Positions 23,701 through 33,040 are shown, counted from the first letter of the stretch. The stretch: 64,000 bases of DNA from an uncultured Chryseobacterium sp. (GCA_913778085.1 CAJYXJ010000077.1:1-64000); one strand, 5' to 3'. Numbers and translations: made by a program. Notes: a model not told the origin generated them from the sequence alone.

Positions 23701-23732
23701 CAAAGATAAATTAAAAAAACAATTCCCTCCAA
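23701..23732 (-). promoter_or_regulatory. promoter of the six-gene peptide/M50 operon
   Basis: Minus strand: TTG (23730-23732), 21 bases, then TATCTTTG (23701-23708). This is a full match to TTG/TAnnTTTG, 25 bases upstream of the first start codon. Confidence 0.65.
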
Positions 23733-24014
23733 AAAAAAACTATTTTTTTTCTAAAAAAAATGAAAAAGAGAAAATTTGTCATTAAAAACTACTATAAAAT
23801 CTACAAATTAGGAAATTTTGACACCTTTTTTTTCATATTTAACAATTGAATACTTTTTGCGATACACTTCCCGAATTAAATGATTGAATAGATGGAGGGC
23901 ATCAGAAATTAGAAAATCGGATTTGCAAAATTAACATTTTTAAGACTCTTATGGTCTGAAATCTGATGTCTGAAATCAATAGTCAAACTGAATTAAAATC
24001 AAAAATATAGAGAT
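23733..24014. other. spacer between the divergent peptide operon and clpB
   Basis: A 282-base AT-rich spacer with long A- and T-runs (23731-23760 and 23826-23833). The clpB promoter should lie here, but no complete TTG/TAnnTTTG pair or heat-shock site could be picked with confidence. TACTTTTTG near 23851 is one base too long for a -7 box. Confidence 0.4.
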
Positions 24015-26609
24015 ATGAATTTGAACCAATATACTGTAAAATCGCAGGAAGCCATCCAGGCTGCACAACAGGTAGCTATGGAATTCGGCAACCAAAGTAT
24101 CGAGCCCCAGCATCTTCTTGAAGGTATTTTTCAGGTGGATGAAAACATTTCGCCGTTCTTACTGAAAAAATCCGAAGCAGATGCTGCTTTGGTAAGAGAG
24201 CGCAACCGTGAAAATTTAGAAAAACTTCCGAAAGTACAGGGAGGAAATATTTACCTTTCCCAGTCTGCCAACAAAGTATTGCTGGACGCTCCGAATATTG
24301 CCAAAAAAATGGGAGATGAATACGTAACCATCGAGCATCTGTGGCTTTCACTGATCGAAACGAATTCGGAAGTATCAAAGATGCTGAAAGACATGGGAGT
24401 AACCCGCAACTTACTGGAAGGCGGAATTAAAGAATTGAGAAAAGGAAGCAAGGCTACTTCTGCAAGTTCGGAAGAAACTTACCAATCCTTAAATAAATAT
24501 GCCAAAAATTTTAACGAATTAGCTGCAGAAGGTAAACTGGATCCGGTGATCGGCCGTGATGAGGAGATCCGCAGAGTGCTGCAGATCCTCTCGAGAAGAA
24601 CAAAAAACAACCCGATCCTGATCGGGGAACCGGGTGTGGGTAAAACCGCTATCGCAGAAGGAATTGCCCACAGAATCATCAGCGGCGATGTCCCTGAAAA
24701 CCTGATGGATAAAACATTGTATTCCCTGGACATGGGTGCTTTGATCGCCGGGGCCAAATACAAAGGAGAATTTGAAGAAAGACTGAAATCGGTGGTTAAC
24801 GAGGTAATCAAATCCGATGGCCAGATCATCCTTTTCATCGACGAGATCCACACTTTGGTTGGAGCCGGCGGCGGTGAAGGGGCAATGGACGCTGCAAATA
24901 TCCTGAAACCGGCTTTGGCAAGAGGAGAACTAAGGGCTATAGGTGCCACCACACTGAATGAATATCAGAAATATTTCGAAAAAGACAAAGCTCTTGAACG
25001 AAGATTCCAGAAAGTAATGGTAGAAGAGCCGGATACCGAATCTGCGATTTCCATTCTCCGCGGAATCAAGGATAAATACGAGGCGCACCATAAAGTACGA
25101 ATTAAAGACGAAGCGATTATTGCTGCGGTAGAAATGTCCCAACGGTATATCTCCGATCGCTTCTTACCGGACAAAGCAATTGACCTCATCGACGAAGCTT
25201 CCGCCAAATTGAGAATGGAAATCAATTCCAAACCGGAAGAGCTGGATGTTCTAGACCGAAGGCTGATGCAGCTTGAAATTGAGCTGGCCGCGATTTCAAG
25301 GGAAGGCAACCAGACCAAAATCGACCATTTAAAAGAAGATATTGCCAAGATTTCCGAACAGCGGAATGAGATCAACGCCAAATGGCTGAAGGAAAAACAG
25401 AAATCTGAGGATTTAACCCAGATTAAAAAAGATATTGAGTCCCTGAAACTCGAAGCAGAGAGAGCCTCAAGAGCCGGAGATTACGCCAAAGTAGCGGAAA
25501 TCCAATACGGAAAACTAAGGGAAAAGGAAGATGAACTTTCCAAACTTGAGCTGGAAATGCAGAACCACCAGAACGAGCTGATTAAAGAAGAAGTGACTTC
25601 CGAAAATATTTCTGAAGTAATCGCTAAATGGACCGGTATTCCGGTAACCAAACTGCTGCAGTCTGAGAGAGAGAAACTATTGAACCTGGAAACCGAATTG
25701 CACCACAGGGTTGTAGGACAGGACGAAGCCATTACCGCTGTTGCCGATGCGATCCGAAGAAACAGAGCCGGATTGAGCGACGATAAAAAGCCGATCGGAT
25801 CATTTCTGTTCCTGGGAACCACCGGTGTCGGAAAAACCGAGCTGGCCAAGGCCTTGGCTGAGTTCTTATTTGATGATGAGAACAACATGACAAGGATTGA
25901 TATGAGCGAGTACCAGGAACGCCACAGTGTTTCCAGGCTGGTAGGGGCGCCTCCGGGATATGTAGGTTATGACGAAGGCGGACAGCTGACGGAAGCTGTG
26001 AGAAGAAGACCCTATTCCGTGGTGCTGTTGGATGAAATTGAAAAAGCCCATCCGGATGTTTTCAATACCCTGCTCCAGGTTTTGGATGACGGACGTCTCA
26101 CCGACAACAAAGGAAGGGTGGTGAACTTCAAAAACTCAATCATCATCATGACCTCGAATTTAGGTTCGCATCTGATCCAGGAGAATTTTGAAAATATTAC
26201 CGATGAAAACCAGGATGAAATTGTTGATAAAACAAAAGATCAGGTTTTCGACCTGCTGAAACAGACGCTGCGTCCGGAATTCCTGAACAGGATCGATGAA
26301 GTGGTACTATTCCAGCCTCTAAGAAAAAAAGAGATCGGAAAAATTGTGACCTATCAGCTGAGAGGATTCAACGAGATGCTGGCCAAACGGAACATCATCA
26401 TGACCGCTACCCAGGACGCTGTGGATTACCTGATGAATAAAGGATACGACCCCGCATTTGGGGCAAGACCGCTGAAAAGGGTGATTCAGCAGGAAGTACT
26501 GAACAGGCTGTCCAGAGAAATCCTTGCCGGCAAAGTAAACGACGGAGACCGGATTACCCTGGATTATTTCGAGGAAACCGGACTGGTCTTCAGGCCAACC
26601 GATTTATAA
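24015..26609 (+). CDS. clpB: ATP-dependent disaggregase ClpB
   Basis: An 864-residue Hsp100 chaperone of normal length that, with DnaK, resolves aggregated proteins in the cytoplasm. Order: Clp N-domain (1-145); first AAA+ with Walker A GEPGVGKTA (from 204) and Walker B LFIDEIHTLVG; coiled-coil middle domain (about 400-530, very charged); second AAA+ with GTTGVGKTELAKAL and SVVLLDEIEKAHPDV; and the small C-terminal domain. The middle domain separates it from ClpA and ClpC. It stands alone with its own terminator. Confidence 0.97.
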   Translation: MNLNQYTVKSQEAIQAAQQVAMEFGNQSIEPQHLLEGIFQVDENISPFLLKKSEADAALVRERNRENLEKLPKVQGGNIYLSQSANKVLLDAPNIAKKMGDEYVTIEHLWLSLIETNSEVSKMLKDMGVTRNLLEGGIKELRKGSKATSASSEETYQSLNKYAKNFNELAAEGKLDPVIGRDEEIRRVLQILSRRTKNNPILIGEPGVGKTAIAEGIAHRIISGDVPENLMDKTLYSLDMGALIAGAKYKGEFEERLKSVVNEVIKSDGQIILFIDEIHTLVGAGGGEGAMDAANILKPALARGELRAIGATTLNEYQKYFEKDKALERRFQKVMVEEPDTESAISILRGIKDKYEAHHKVRIKDEAIIAAVEMSQRYISDRFLPDKAIDLIDEASAKLRMEINSKPEELDVLDRRLMQLEIELAAISREGNQTKIDHLKEDIAKISEQRNEINAKWLKEKQKSEDLTQIKKDIESLKLEAERASRAGDYAKVAEIQYGKLREKEDELSKLELEMQNHQNELIKEEVTSENISEVIAKWTGIPVTKLLQSEREKLLNLETELHHRVVGQDEAITAVADAIRRNRAGLSDDKKPIGSFLFLGTTGVGKTELAKALAEFLFDDENNMTRIDMSEYQERHSVSRLVGAPPGYVGYDEGGQLTEAVRRRPYSVVLLDEIEKAHPDVFNTLLQVLDDGRLTDNKGRVVNFKNSIIIMTSNLGSHLIQENFENITDENQDEIVDKTKDQVFDLLKQTLRPEFLNRIDEVVLFQPLRKKEIGKIVTYQLRGFNEMLAKRNIIMTATQDAVDYLMNKGYDPAFGARPLKRVIQQEVLNRLSREILAGKVNDGDRITLDYFEETGLVFRPTDL

Positions 26610-26638
26610 GTAGTTTTTTTCATATATATTATTTTTGT

Positions 26639-26680
26639 AGTAAGTGCCGCAGACAAGAATCTGCGGCACTTACTTTTTAT
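26639..26680 (+). terminator. clpB intrinsic terminator
   Basis: Perfect 15-base arms at 26639-26653 (AGTAAGTGCCGCAGA) and 26660-26674 around CAAGAA, followed by TTTTTAT. It starts 30 bases after the clpB stop. Confidence 0.9.
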
Positions 26681-26695
26681 ATTTGCTGAATTTCA

Positions 26696-26766
26696 TAAAC
26701 ACAAAGTGCGCAAAGATTTTTTTATACTAACCGTTTTAAGTTCGCAAAGGTATTTCACCCAGCAAA
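26696..26766. repeat. interspersed repeat, ACGCAAAG family, copy 2
   Basis: TAAACACAAAGTGCGCAAAG, a T-run, CTAACCGTTTTAAGTTCGCA and CACCCAGCAAA appear in the same order as at 13011-13084, with scattered differences. It directly follows the clpB terminator. Confidence 0.7.
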
Positions 26767-26777
26767 TCATGAGTAAT

Positions 26778-26973
26778 CCTTTTTTTGAGAGGTTTATTAA
26801 ACCTTGTATAATAATAAACAACTTCTGTAGCTAATTACTACGTTATTTCATTAAACGGAATTTTTATGATTGATTTAAAAGAACTTGCTCAGATCTATGT
26901 GTTAGTCTTGAAAGAACAGCCGCAGTGAAAGCATCCGGATTTGTAGGCTATTAATCTAAACCTCTCGAAAAGG
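26778..26973. mobile_element. short inverted-repeat element of unknown type
   Basis: Left arm CCTTTTTTTGAGAGGTTTA (26778-26796) and right arm TAAACCTCTCGAAAAGG (26957-26973) are complementary apart from a short gap. The 10-base segment GAGAGGTTTA pairs exactly. The interior has only a 20-codon frame from 26866 (MIDLKELAQIYVLVLKEQPQ), which could be a remnant of a transposon gene. The rest of the 26974-27190 spacer shows nothing I can name. Confidence 0.45.
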
Positions 26974-27190
26974 TGGTTTTTACTTGTCTTCATATGATGA
27001 ATTTTCACCTGAGATGATTAAATCATCACTCCCAAACATAGTCTTTAAATAATATTAACAGATGAATCTTTTTCATCAAATTCACAATCCGTAAAAACCC
27101 CATAAATAAACAGGAAAAAAACCGTGTGGCATCAGCGTCTTTTTTTACGAAATTTGCAGAACCAACTAAGATTTCATTAAAACCGAGCTT

Positions 27191-27736
27191 ATGAAAACAA
27201 AACCTAACCCTTTAGAAACTGAACAGGTGGAGCTGAGCCCTACACCCAATACCATGACCTGTACTTTCATTAAAACTTTGGTGGACAATTACAGGAAGAA
27301 TCAGCTAATGTCCGTAAAAGATACGATGGGCATTGATGATGCACATGCCATCCATTTTGATCTCGCAACGCTTAAGAAATTCATTTCCGATGTTGAAGCG
27401 GAAGCACGGAAAAGCTATCCTGTTGCTACAGCAGAAGACCTGGGAATCCGTTTCTACTATGCCGCATATCCGAAAGTTGCCGATTGGGCCGTTATGGCCG
27501 ATACTCCCATCGGGCAGGAATATGCCGAACGACATACCCTGGTGATGGTCCCGACCATAAAAAGAGCCGATGAGAACGGGGAATCTTTATGCTACGATTT
27601 CAGTCCGATCAATTCCGGAGCCAATACCGGTGAAATTCTGGCGATGGCGAGAGGTACCGGCTTACAGGGCGATATCATATCTCAGAATCATGGATCTCTT
27701 TCTCCTCCAAGCGATCCTAAATTAGAGTTGTTTTAA
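27191..27736 (+). CDS. conserved cytoplasmic protein, function unknown
   Basis: A 181-residue soluble protein with no signal peptide. Features seen: MTCTFIKTLVDNYRKNQLMSVKDTMGIDDAHAIHFDLATLKKFI, then a strand-rich part with GIRFYYAAYPK, TLVMVPTIKR and a C-terminal GDIISQNHGSLSPPSDPK. I remember similar proteins as hypothetical in flavobacteria but know no function. It precedes the membrane protein and sensor kinase by 19 bases and probably shares their transcript. Confidence 0.6.
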   Translation: MKTKPNPLETEQVELSPTPNTMTCTFIKTLVDNYRKNQLMSVKDTMGIDDAHAIHFDLATLKKFISDVEAEARKSYPVATAEDLGIRFYYAAYPKVADWAVMADTPIGQEYAERHTLVMVPTIKRADENGESLCYDFSPINSGANTGEILAMARGTGLQGDIISQNHGSLSPPSDPKLELF

Positions 27737-27755
27737 ATTTATTTAATAAAATATA

Positions 27756-28403
27756 ATGAGTGAATTTCAGAAGGTTTTACAAGAATCCATGATATGGATC
27801 GAAGGATTTACGGCCATCGTTTCAATCATTTATTTTTACCGGGTAAAAGATCAGTACTGGAAATATTTTTCATATTACCTGATTATTATTTTTCTTTCTG
27901 AAGTTTTTGGGAAGTGGGGACATTATTTAATCGATTATGACAAACCTGCTTTTTTCAATTATTTTGTTATTCCTTTAGAATTTATATTCCTATACTGGCT
28001 CTATGCGGCAAAATCATTTGGGAAAAAGAATCTATTTTATATTATAAGTGCATTATATCTAATTTCGTTTATTCCAAATGAGTATTTTTTTAAAATGAAA
28101 AAGATAATTTTCTCATTCAACTATACATTCGGATGTTTAATTCTGATGATTTTAGTTGTCATGGAATATTATAAACAGATCAATTCATCTGAAATCCTGA
28201 ATTTCAGTAAAAACAGAATGTTTTATATTAATCTGGGAGTAACGTTATTTTATATCGGAACATTACCGTTCTGGACGTTTTTCAGTATTCTGAATGAATA
28301 CAAAGATCTCTGGAACATCTATTTTAATTACTTCCTTATTTCCGGAATAATTATGTATCTGCTATTTTCAACTTCAATCATATGGGGAAAACAGAATTAT
28401 TAA
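27756..28403 (+). CDS. polytopic membrane protein linked to a two-component system
   Basis: A 215-residue protein with about six or seven membrane helices from residue 12 to 212 and aromatic-rich helices (IVSIIYFYRVKDQYWKYF; FNYFVIPLEFIFLYWLYA). It overlaps the sensor kinase gene by 22 bases, so the two are translated together. The kinase has only one membrane helix and no sensor domain, so this protein may be its sensing partner (inference). The family has no known function. Confidence 0.65.
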   Translation: MSEFQKVLQESMIWIEGFTAIVSIIYFYRVKDQYWKYFSYYLIIIFLSEVFGKWGHYLIDYDKPAFFNYFVIPLEFIFLYWLYAAKSFGKKNLFYIISALYLISFIPNEYFFKMKKIIFSFNYTFGCLILMILVVMEYYKQINSSEILNFSKNRMFYINLGVTLFYIGTLPFWTFFSILNEYKDLWNIYFNYFLISGIIMYLLFSTSIIWGKQNY

Positions 28404-29167
28404 TAACCATCATTCTTTTCAATATATTCTTCCTGTTCTTTATTGTTGCCGTGATGATCTATATCCGGAAATACAAACAGCGAAAGAAAGAATATCTGAA
28501 TGAAATTGAAGTAAAAAATGAGATCCACAAACGGGAGCTTCTTGCCACACAATTGGAAATCCAGCAGGCCACCATGCAGCAGATCGGCCGCGAGCTTCAT
28601 GACAATATCGGTCAGAAACTTACCCTGGTGAGTCTTTATACCCAGCAGCTTTTGTACGAAAACAAAGTTCCGGAAGTCAGCGAGAGAATCGATCAGGTTT
28701 CACAGATCATCAACCAGTCATTGCAGGATTTAAGAAGTTTATCCAAAACACTGACAGATGATAATATCAACCAGAAAGAAATCGTAACTTTAATCCAGGA
28801 AGAAGCAGACAATACCAATGTCTTCAAAAGATGCCATGTGGATTTTAAGCACAACTTTCAGCACCTTGATCTGGGATTTGTCCACAAGAATGTATTGCTG
28901 AGGATTACCCAGGAATTTATCCAGAACAGCATTAAGCATTCCCGGTGCAGCAATATTTTCATCAGTCTGAACACGTCGAAAGAATCGCTCTGGGAACTTA
29001 ACATTAAAGATGACGGAATTGGATTTGACCAGTCGAACATTGCCTCGACCGGGATTGGGCTTACGAATATGAAAAACAGGGCCGAAATTATCGGGGCAGA
29101 ATTCAGCCTTGAAAGCCAGAAAGACAAAGGAACCACGCTCAACATTATTTTAAAAAGACAGCCATGA
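28382..29167 (+). CDS. sensor histidine kinase, NarL/LuxR-partner type (HisKA_3)
   Basis: A 261-residue kinase. One membrane helix (about 6-28), then a coiled linker, the dimerisation domain with phospho-acceptor His73 in GRELHDNIGQKLTLVSLYTQQL, and a GHKL ATPase domain (TQEFIQNSIKHSRC; DDGIGFD; STGIGLTNMKNRAEIIGA). There is no extracellular domain. It passes phosphate to the response regulator downstream, whose start overlaps by 4 bases. Confidence 0.9.
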   Translation: MGKTELLITIILFNIFFLFFIVAVMIYIRKYKQRKKEYLNEIEVKNEIHKRELLATQLEIQQATMQQIGRELHDNIGQKLTLVSLYTQQLLYENKVPEVSERIDQVSQIINQSLQDLRSLSKTLTDDNINQKEIVTLIQEEADNTNVFKRCHVDFKHNFQHLDLGFVHKNVLLRITQEFIQNSIKHSRCSNIFISLNTSKESLWELNIKDDGIGFDQSNIASTGIGLTNMKNRAEIIGAEFSLESQKDKGTTLNIILKRQP

Positions 29168-29805
29168 AAAAAACCATAGTGATTGTTGATGATCACGTAC
29201 TCATCGCCAAAGCACTGGAAGGAATTATCGACAACTTTAAAGAGTTTGAGGTGATCTATGTTGCAGAAAACGGCAAAGACCTCATCCGGAAATTTGAAAA
29301 TAACAGTAAGATCCCGGATATTATCCTTCTGGACATCAGCATGCCCATCATGGATGGTTTTGAAACCGTACTCTGGCTGAAGGAAAACCATCCCGCAATT
29401 AAGGTGATGGCCTTGAGTATGCAGGGTGACGATAAGAGTGTGATTAAAATGATTAAGAACGGCGCAAAGGGGTATCTGCTGAAAAATACGCATCCTAAAG
29501 AACTTGAAAATGCACTAACAAAATTAGATGCAGACGGTTTCTTCTATCCTGAATGGGCTTCCAAAATCATCTTTTCAAATATGAGCAATGAAGATCCGGC
29601 AGGCAGCATCCGGATTTCTGAACGCGAAAAGGAATTCCTCAAATATACCGTCACCGAGCTCAGCTACAAAGAAATTGCCGATAAAATGTGCTGCAGTCCA
29701 CGAACGGTGGAAAGCTACCGGGATCAGCTTTGTGACAAGCTCGATTTAAAAACCAGGGTCGGCTTAGCGGTTTTTGCGATAAAAAATGGCTTCGCAGAAT
29801 CCTAA
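29164..29805 (+). CDS. response regulator, NarL/LuxR family
   Basis: A 213-residue regulator: receiver domain with acidic pair D9/D10, phospho-acceptor Asp57 in IILLDISMPIMDG and Lys near 105 (AKGYLLK), then a LuxR-type HTH (SEREKEFLKYTVTELSYKEIADKMCCSPRTVESYRDQL). The cognate kinase is immediately upstream. Targets are unknown. Confidence 0.92.
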   Translation: MKKTIVIVDDHVLIAKALEGIIDNFKEFEVIYVAENGKDLIRKFENNSKIPDIILLDISMPIMDGFETVLWLKENHPAIKVMALSMQGDDKSVIKMIKNGAKGYLLKNTHPKELENALTKLDADGFFYPEWASKIIFSNMSNEDPAGSIRISEREKEFLKYTVTELSYKEIADKMCCSPRTVESYRDQLCDKLDLKTRVGLAVFAIKNGFAES

Positions 29806-29845
29806 ATTTTAATCACATTCACTCATATTTATAACTTCGATTGAG

Positions 29846-29876
29846 ATCCTTTCCTGTTTTCAGGGAAGGATTTTTT
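29846..29876 (+). terminator. terminator of the membrane protein/two-component operon
   Basis: Arms ATCCTTTCCTG (29846-29856) and CAGGGAAGGAT (29861-29871) pair with one wobble around TTTT, followed by a T-run. It begins 41 bases after the regulator stop. Confidence 0.8.
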
Positions 29877-29986
29877 GTCATTAAATCCAAAACAGGCCAT
29901 AAAAAAGCCAAAAACAGCATTTAATCAATTCCAGATTAATGTAAAATATTTACAACAAAACAGAGCTTTAAATATACATTAATCAA

Positions 29987-29994
29987 TATATTTG
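29987..29994 (+). promoter_or_regulatory. -7 box of the M43 protease gene
   Basis: TATATTTG fits TAnnTTTG and lies 108 bases upstream of the ATG at 30103, implying a long leader of about 100 bases. No TTG was found at the usual distance, so the call is weak. Confidence 0.35.
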
Positions 29995-30102
29995 AAAAAA
30001 TACTATTGATCGAATAATAAAATAATTAACAATTGTGTGAAATACTTGCACAGTAATTTCAAAAATTATAATTTCATCTTACGTAACAAAATATATATAT
30101 CT

Positions 30103-31098
30103 ATGAAAAAGTTATTATTCGGAGCTCTTGTACTCGGCTTCATGTCGGCCTGTAACAGCGACAATCTATCCAACCAGAATGAAAATTCTGAAAACCTTAC
30201 TGCTCCGGCTTCGGGAGCCGCTCTGAGACGAGGCTGTGCGTCTGAAGAAATCAGACAAAACGCACTTAAAAACAGTTCGGAACTAAGACAGAAATTTTCT
30301 GAGCTTGAATTGAGAACCGAAAAATTTGAAAACGACCTGAAACTCGGAAAAGTATTATCCGATGGTTCTATAGAAATTCCTGTGGTAGTAAATGTATTGT
30401 ATAGAACCTCCTCAGAAAACCTTTCCGATTCGCGTATTGCCGAGCAGATCGCTGTCCTGAATGCCGATTACGCAGGCAGCAACAGCGATGCCTCTAAAAT
30501 TCCTACTGAATTCCAGGGCGTTAAAGCAGGAGACGTAAAAGTAAGATTCAGACTGGCCAATACGGTGAGAAAGTCCACAACAAAAACCAGCTGGAGCACC
30601 AATGATGCGATGAAAAAATCTTCCAGCGGAGGAATCGACGCCACCAGCCCATCCAATTATCTGAACATCTGGGTAGTAGGAAATATGGGCCAGATCTTAG
30701 GATATGCCACCTTCCCTGAATCCGCAGGATTATGGAATGACGGCGTGGTAATTGCTGCGCCTTATTTCGGGAAAACCGGAGCTTCTTCACCATTCAACCT
30801 GGGAAGAACCGCTACCCACGAAGTTGGACACTATCTGAACCTGAGACATATCTGGGGCGATGCCAACTGCGGAAACGACCTTGTAGCCGATACCCCTACA
30901 CAGACCGGTGCCAACTCAGGAAAACCAAGCTACCCGTTATACAATACCTGCAGCGGTACGCAAAGATCTGTTATGTTCATGAACTACATGGACTACGTGG
31001 ATGATGCCGCCATGTTTATGTTCTCTGCCGGACAGAGATCAAGAATGCAGTCGGTAGTAGCTTCTTCAGGAGCAAGATCAGGACTGAGACTTTATTAA
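30103..31098 (+). CDS. secreted lipoprotein zinc metalloprotease, M43 (pappalysin/cytophagalysin type)
   Basis: 331 residues from ATG 30103, chosen for the lipoprotein signal MKKLLFGALVLGFMSAC (Cys17). The longer reading is not signal-like. The zinc site HEVGHYLNLRHIWGDANCG carries the three His ligands, and the Met-turn is FMNYMDY. Cys residues around the site (ANC, NTC) would form the disulfide seen in M43 enzymes. It is probably exported and anchored or released at the cell surface to degrade proteins. Flanked by terminators, it is monocistronic. Confidence 0.88.
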   Translation: MKKLLFGALVLGFMSACNSDNLSNQNENSENLTAPASGAALRRGCASEEIRQNALKNSSELRQKFSELELRTEKFENDLKLGKVLSDGSIEIPVVVNVLYRTSSENLSDSRIAEQIAVLNADYAGSNSDASKIPTEFQGVKAGDVKVRFRLANTVRKSTTKTSWSTNDAMKKSSSGGIDATSPSNYLNIWVVGNMGQILGYATFPESAGLWNDGVVIAAPYFGKTGASSPFNLGRTATHEVGHYLNLRHIWGDANCGNDLVADTPTQTGANSGKPSYPLYNTCSGTQRSVMFMNYMDYVDDAAMFMFSAGQRSRMQSVVASSGARSGLRLY

Positions 31099-31122
31099 GC
31101 TTTTCACCTTAATTTTTATAAA

Positions 31123-31156
31123 AAACCCGGCTGTTCTTTCTTGAAAAGCCGGGTTT
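31123..31156. terminator. bidirectional terminator between the convergent M43 and M1 protease genes
   Basis: Arms AAACCCGGCT (31123-31132) and AGCCGGGTTT (31147-31156), with A- and T-runs on both sides. It lies 25 bases after the M43 stop and 22 bases after the M1 stop on the other strand. Confidence 0.88.
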
Positions 31157-31177
31157 ATATTTATTTAAATACTTTTG

Positions 31178-33040
31178 TTACAAGGTTTTCTGATTATCGG
31201 CCGGTGTATAATCCATAAAAATACCACCGTCCAGCTGTACCGATTTTACCTTCTTTTTAATGGGCACCGTAAGCACCATCTGCTTCTGGTCCTTTTCCCA
31301 GACCGCCGGAGAAAAATGCAGCTTTTCCAAACTTCCGTCGTCATAACTGATTTGCGCATCGAAAGGAACCGCAAAACCACCGACATTTTCAACATTTGCC
31401 GTCAGCAGGCCGTTCATCTGCGCCGCATTGGTGACTTTCAGGTCAATATAATTGTTGGTGTAGAACCAGTTGTTGAAGAACCAGTTCAGTTTTTTTCCGG
31501 AACCGGTATTCATGGAATTAAAATAATCCCATGGGATCGGATGTTTGCCGTTCCAGTTGTTCATATAATGATGCAGCGCCTTTTTGAAGAGGTCATCGCC
31601 CAGGTAATCTTTCAGGGCAAGATAAGACAGGGAAGCTTTTACATATGAATTGTTTCCGTAACCTGCCCCGCTCACTTGGGTACTCATGGTAATAATCGGC
31701 TGGTCCTGCTCTGCTGAAGGATCGTTGATCCATCTTTTTACCCTGAAATTCTGATAAAATTCTTTGGCCTTCGTTTCACCGTTTTCATCGATTCCGATCA
31801 GGTATTCCAGGGTGGTTGCCCATCCTTCATCCATGAAAGCATAGCGCGTCTCGTTGATCCCCATATAGAAAGGGAAATAGGTATGTGCAATTTCGTGGTC
31901 TGCGGTAAGCCTTGCATCCTGGAAATCATCCGGAATGCTGGTATCGTTAATCATCATCGGGTATTCCATATCGGCATACCCCTGGATGGCCGTCATTGCA
32001 TTATAAGGATATTCTACACCCGGCCAGTTCTTCGAGAACCAGTCGAGGTTGTAGCGCATCCATTCTACATAATGCTCAAAATCTTTCGCTCCGTTTTTAT
32101 ATCCCGCCTGCACGCTGGCTCTTTTCGTTTTCAGCTGTACACTCGCCCCATCCCAGACGTAGTGGTTGCTTAAGGCAAAACAGAAATCGGTAATATGGTT
32201 GGCTTTGAATTTCCAGACATTCCACTTATTCGGTTTGGTCACTTTTCCGGATTTCATCTCATGCTCATTTGCGATATGGATCACTTTATCGCTTTTTAAA
32301 GAAGATTTGTATCGCTTCAGATATTCCGGCTGAAGAACGGCCTCGGGGTTTAGGAAGTCACCGGTCGACCAGACTACATAATTTTTCGGGGCGGTAATCG
32401 CAAAACTGTAGTCATTAAAATCATTGTAAAACTCCTGACGGTCGGAATGCGGAAGCATATCCCATCCATTATAATCGTCGTATACGGAAATCCTCGGGAA
32501 AGAATAGGCAACATAAAATGTTTCAGGATCAATCTGCCCTTCCCTTCCACTTTGTACGGACAGCGGATACTCCCATTCTATTTTTACCTCCGCTTTAGCT
32601 TTGGATTTTAAAGCCGTATTCAGCTTTACTTTTTCTACCGTTCCCCAATCTTTGCTGCTCACCGCATATTTTTCGCCGTTCACAACAAAAGATTTGATGT
32701 GCAGACCTGATGTCAAAAAGTCTTCAGACACCATTCCCGATCTCGGTGCCTGCGGTTTGTGGAGATTATTGACGAACCGGATCGCCAGGTCATTAAGCTC
32801 ATTCGGGCTGTTATTGGTATAGACAATCGTTTCTCTTCCTGAAACGATTTTAGAATTGGGATCCACTTTTACCTCAACATTATACACACCTTTATTCTGC
32901 CAATAATTCTTTCCCGGAGCGCCTGACCGGTCGCGGGTCCCGTTTTCATATGCTTTTTTAATATTTCTCGGCATATACAGTTCCTGCGCGGAAAGCTGCC
33001 ATGAAGCCAAAAGCACAAGACCGAAAATGATTCTATTCAT
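31178..33040 (-). CDS. secreted M1-family aminopeptidase (620 residues)
   Basis: The start was set at 33040 (MNRIIFGLVLLASWQLSAQ) to give a signal peptide. The gluzincin core is TADHEIAHTYFPF with the Glu ligand 18 residues on in MDEGWATTLEY, and the substrate motif near YADMEYPM replaces the textbook GxMEN, as in many Bacteroidota M1 enzymes. The N-terminal part is beta-rich (IVSGRETIVYTNNSPNELNDLAIRF). It probably trims peptides in the periplasm or outside. The second M1 gene at 34743-36944 is a distant paralogue. Confidence 0.9.
   Translation of the reverse strand: MNRIIFGLVLLASWQLSAQELYMPRNIKKAYENGTRDRSGAPGKNYWQNKGVYNVEVKVDPNSKIVSGRETIVYTNNSPNELNDLAIRFVNNLHKPQAPRSGMVSEDFLTSGLHIKSFVVNGEKYAVSSKDWGTVEKVKLNTALKSKAKAEVKIEWEYPLSVQSGREGQIDPETFYVAYSFPRISVYDDYNGWDMLPHSDRQEFYNDFNDYSFAITAPKNYVVWSTGDFLNPEAVLQPEYLKRYKSSLKSDKVIHIANEHEMKSGKVTKPNKWNVWKFKANHITDFCFALSNHYVWDGASVQLKTKRASVQAGYKNGAKDFEHYVEWMRYNLDWFSKNWPGVEYPYNAMTAIQGYADMEYPMMINDTSIPDDFQDARLTADHEIAHTYFPFYMGINETRYAFMDEGWATTLEYLIGIDENGETKAKEFYQNFRVKRWINDPSAEQDQPIITMSTQVSGAGYGNNSYVKASLSYLALKDYLGDDLFKKALHHYMNNWNGKHPIPWDYFNSMNTGSGKKLNWFFNNWFYTNNYIDLKVTNAAQMNGLLTANVENVGGFAVPFDAQISYDDGSLEKLHFSPAVWEKDQKQMVLTVPIKKKVKSVQLDGGIFMDYTPADNQKTL

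Noticed and set aside
24076-25888. Long open frames on the minus strand inside clpB
   Set aside because: They are antisense to a clearly coding, conserved gene, have Ser/Leu/Phe-rich compositions typical of the reverse of AAA+ coding sequence, and match no family.
26866-26925. 20-codon frame MIDLKELAQIYVLVLKEQPQ as a small protein gene
   Set aside because: It lies inside an inverted-repeat element, lacks a neighbour or conserved context, and is best seen as a remnant.
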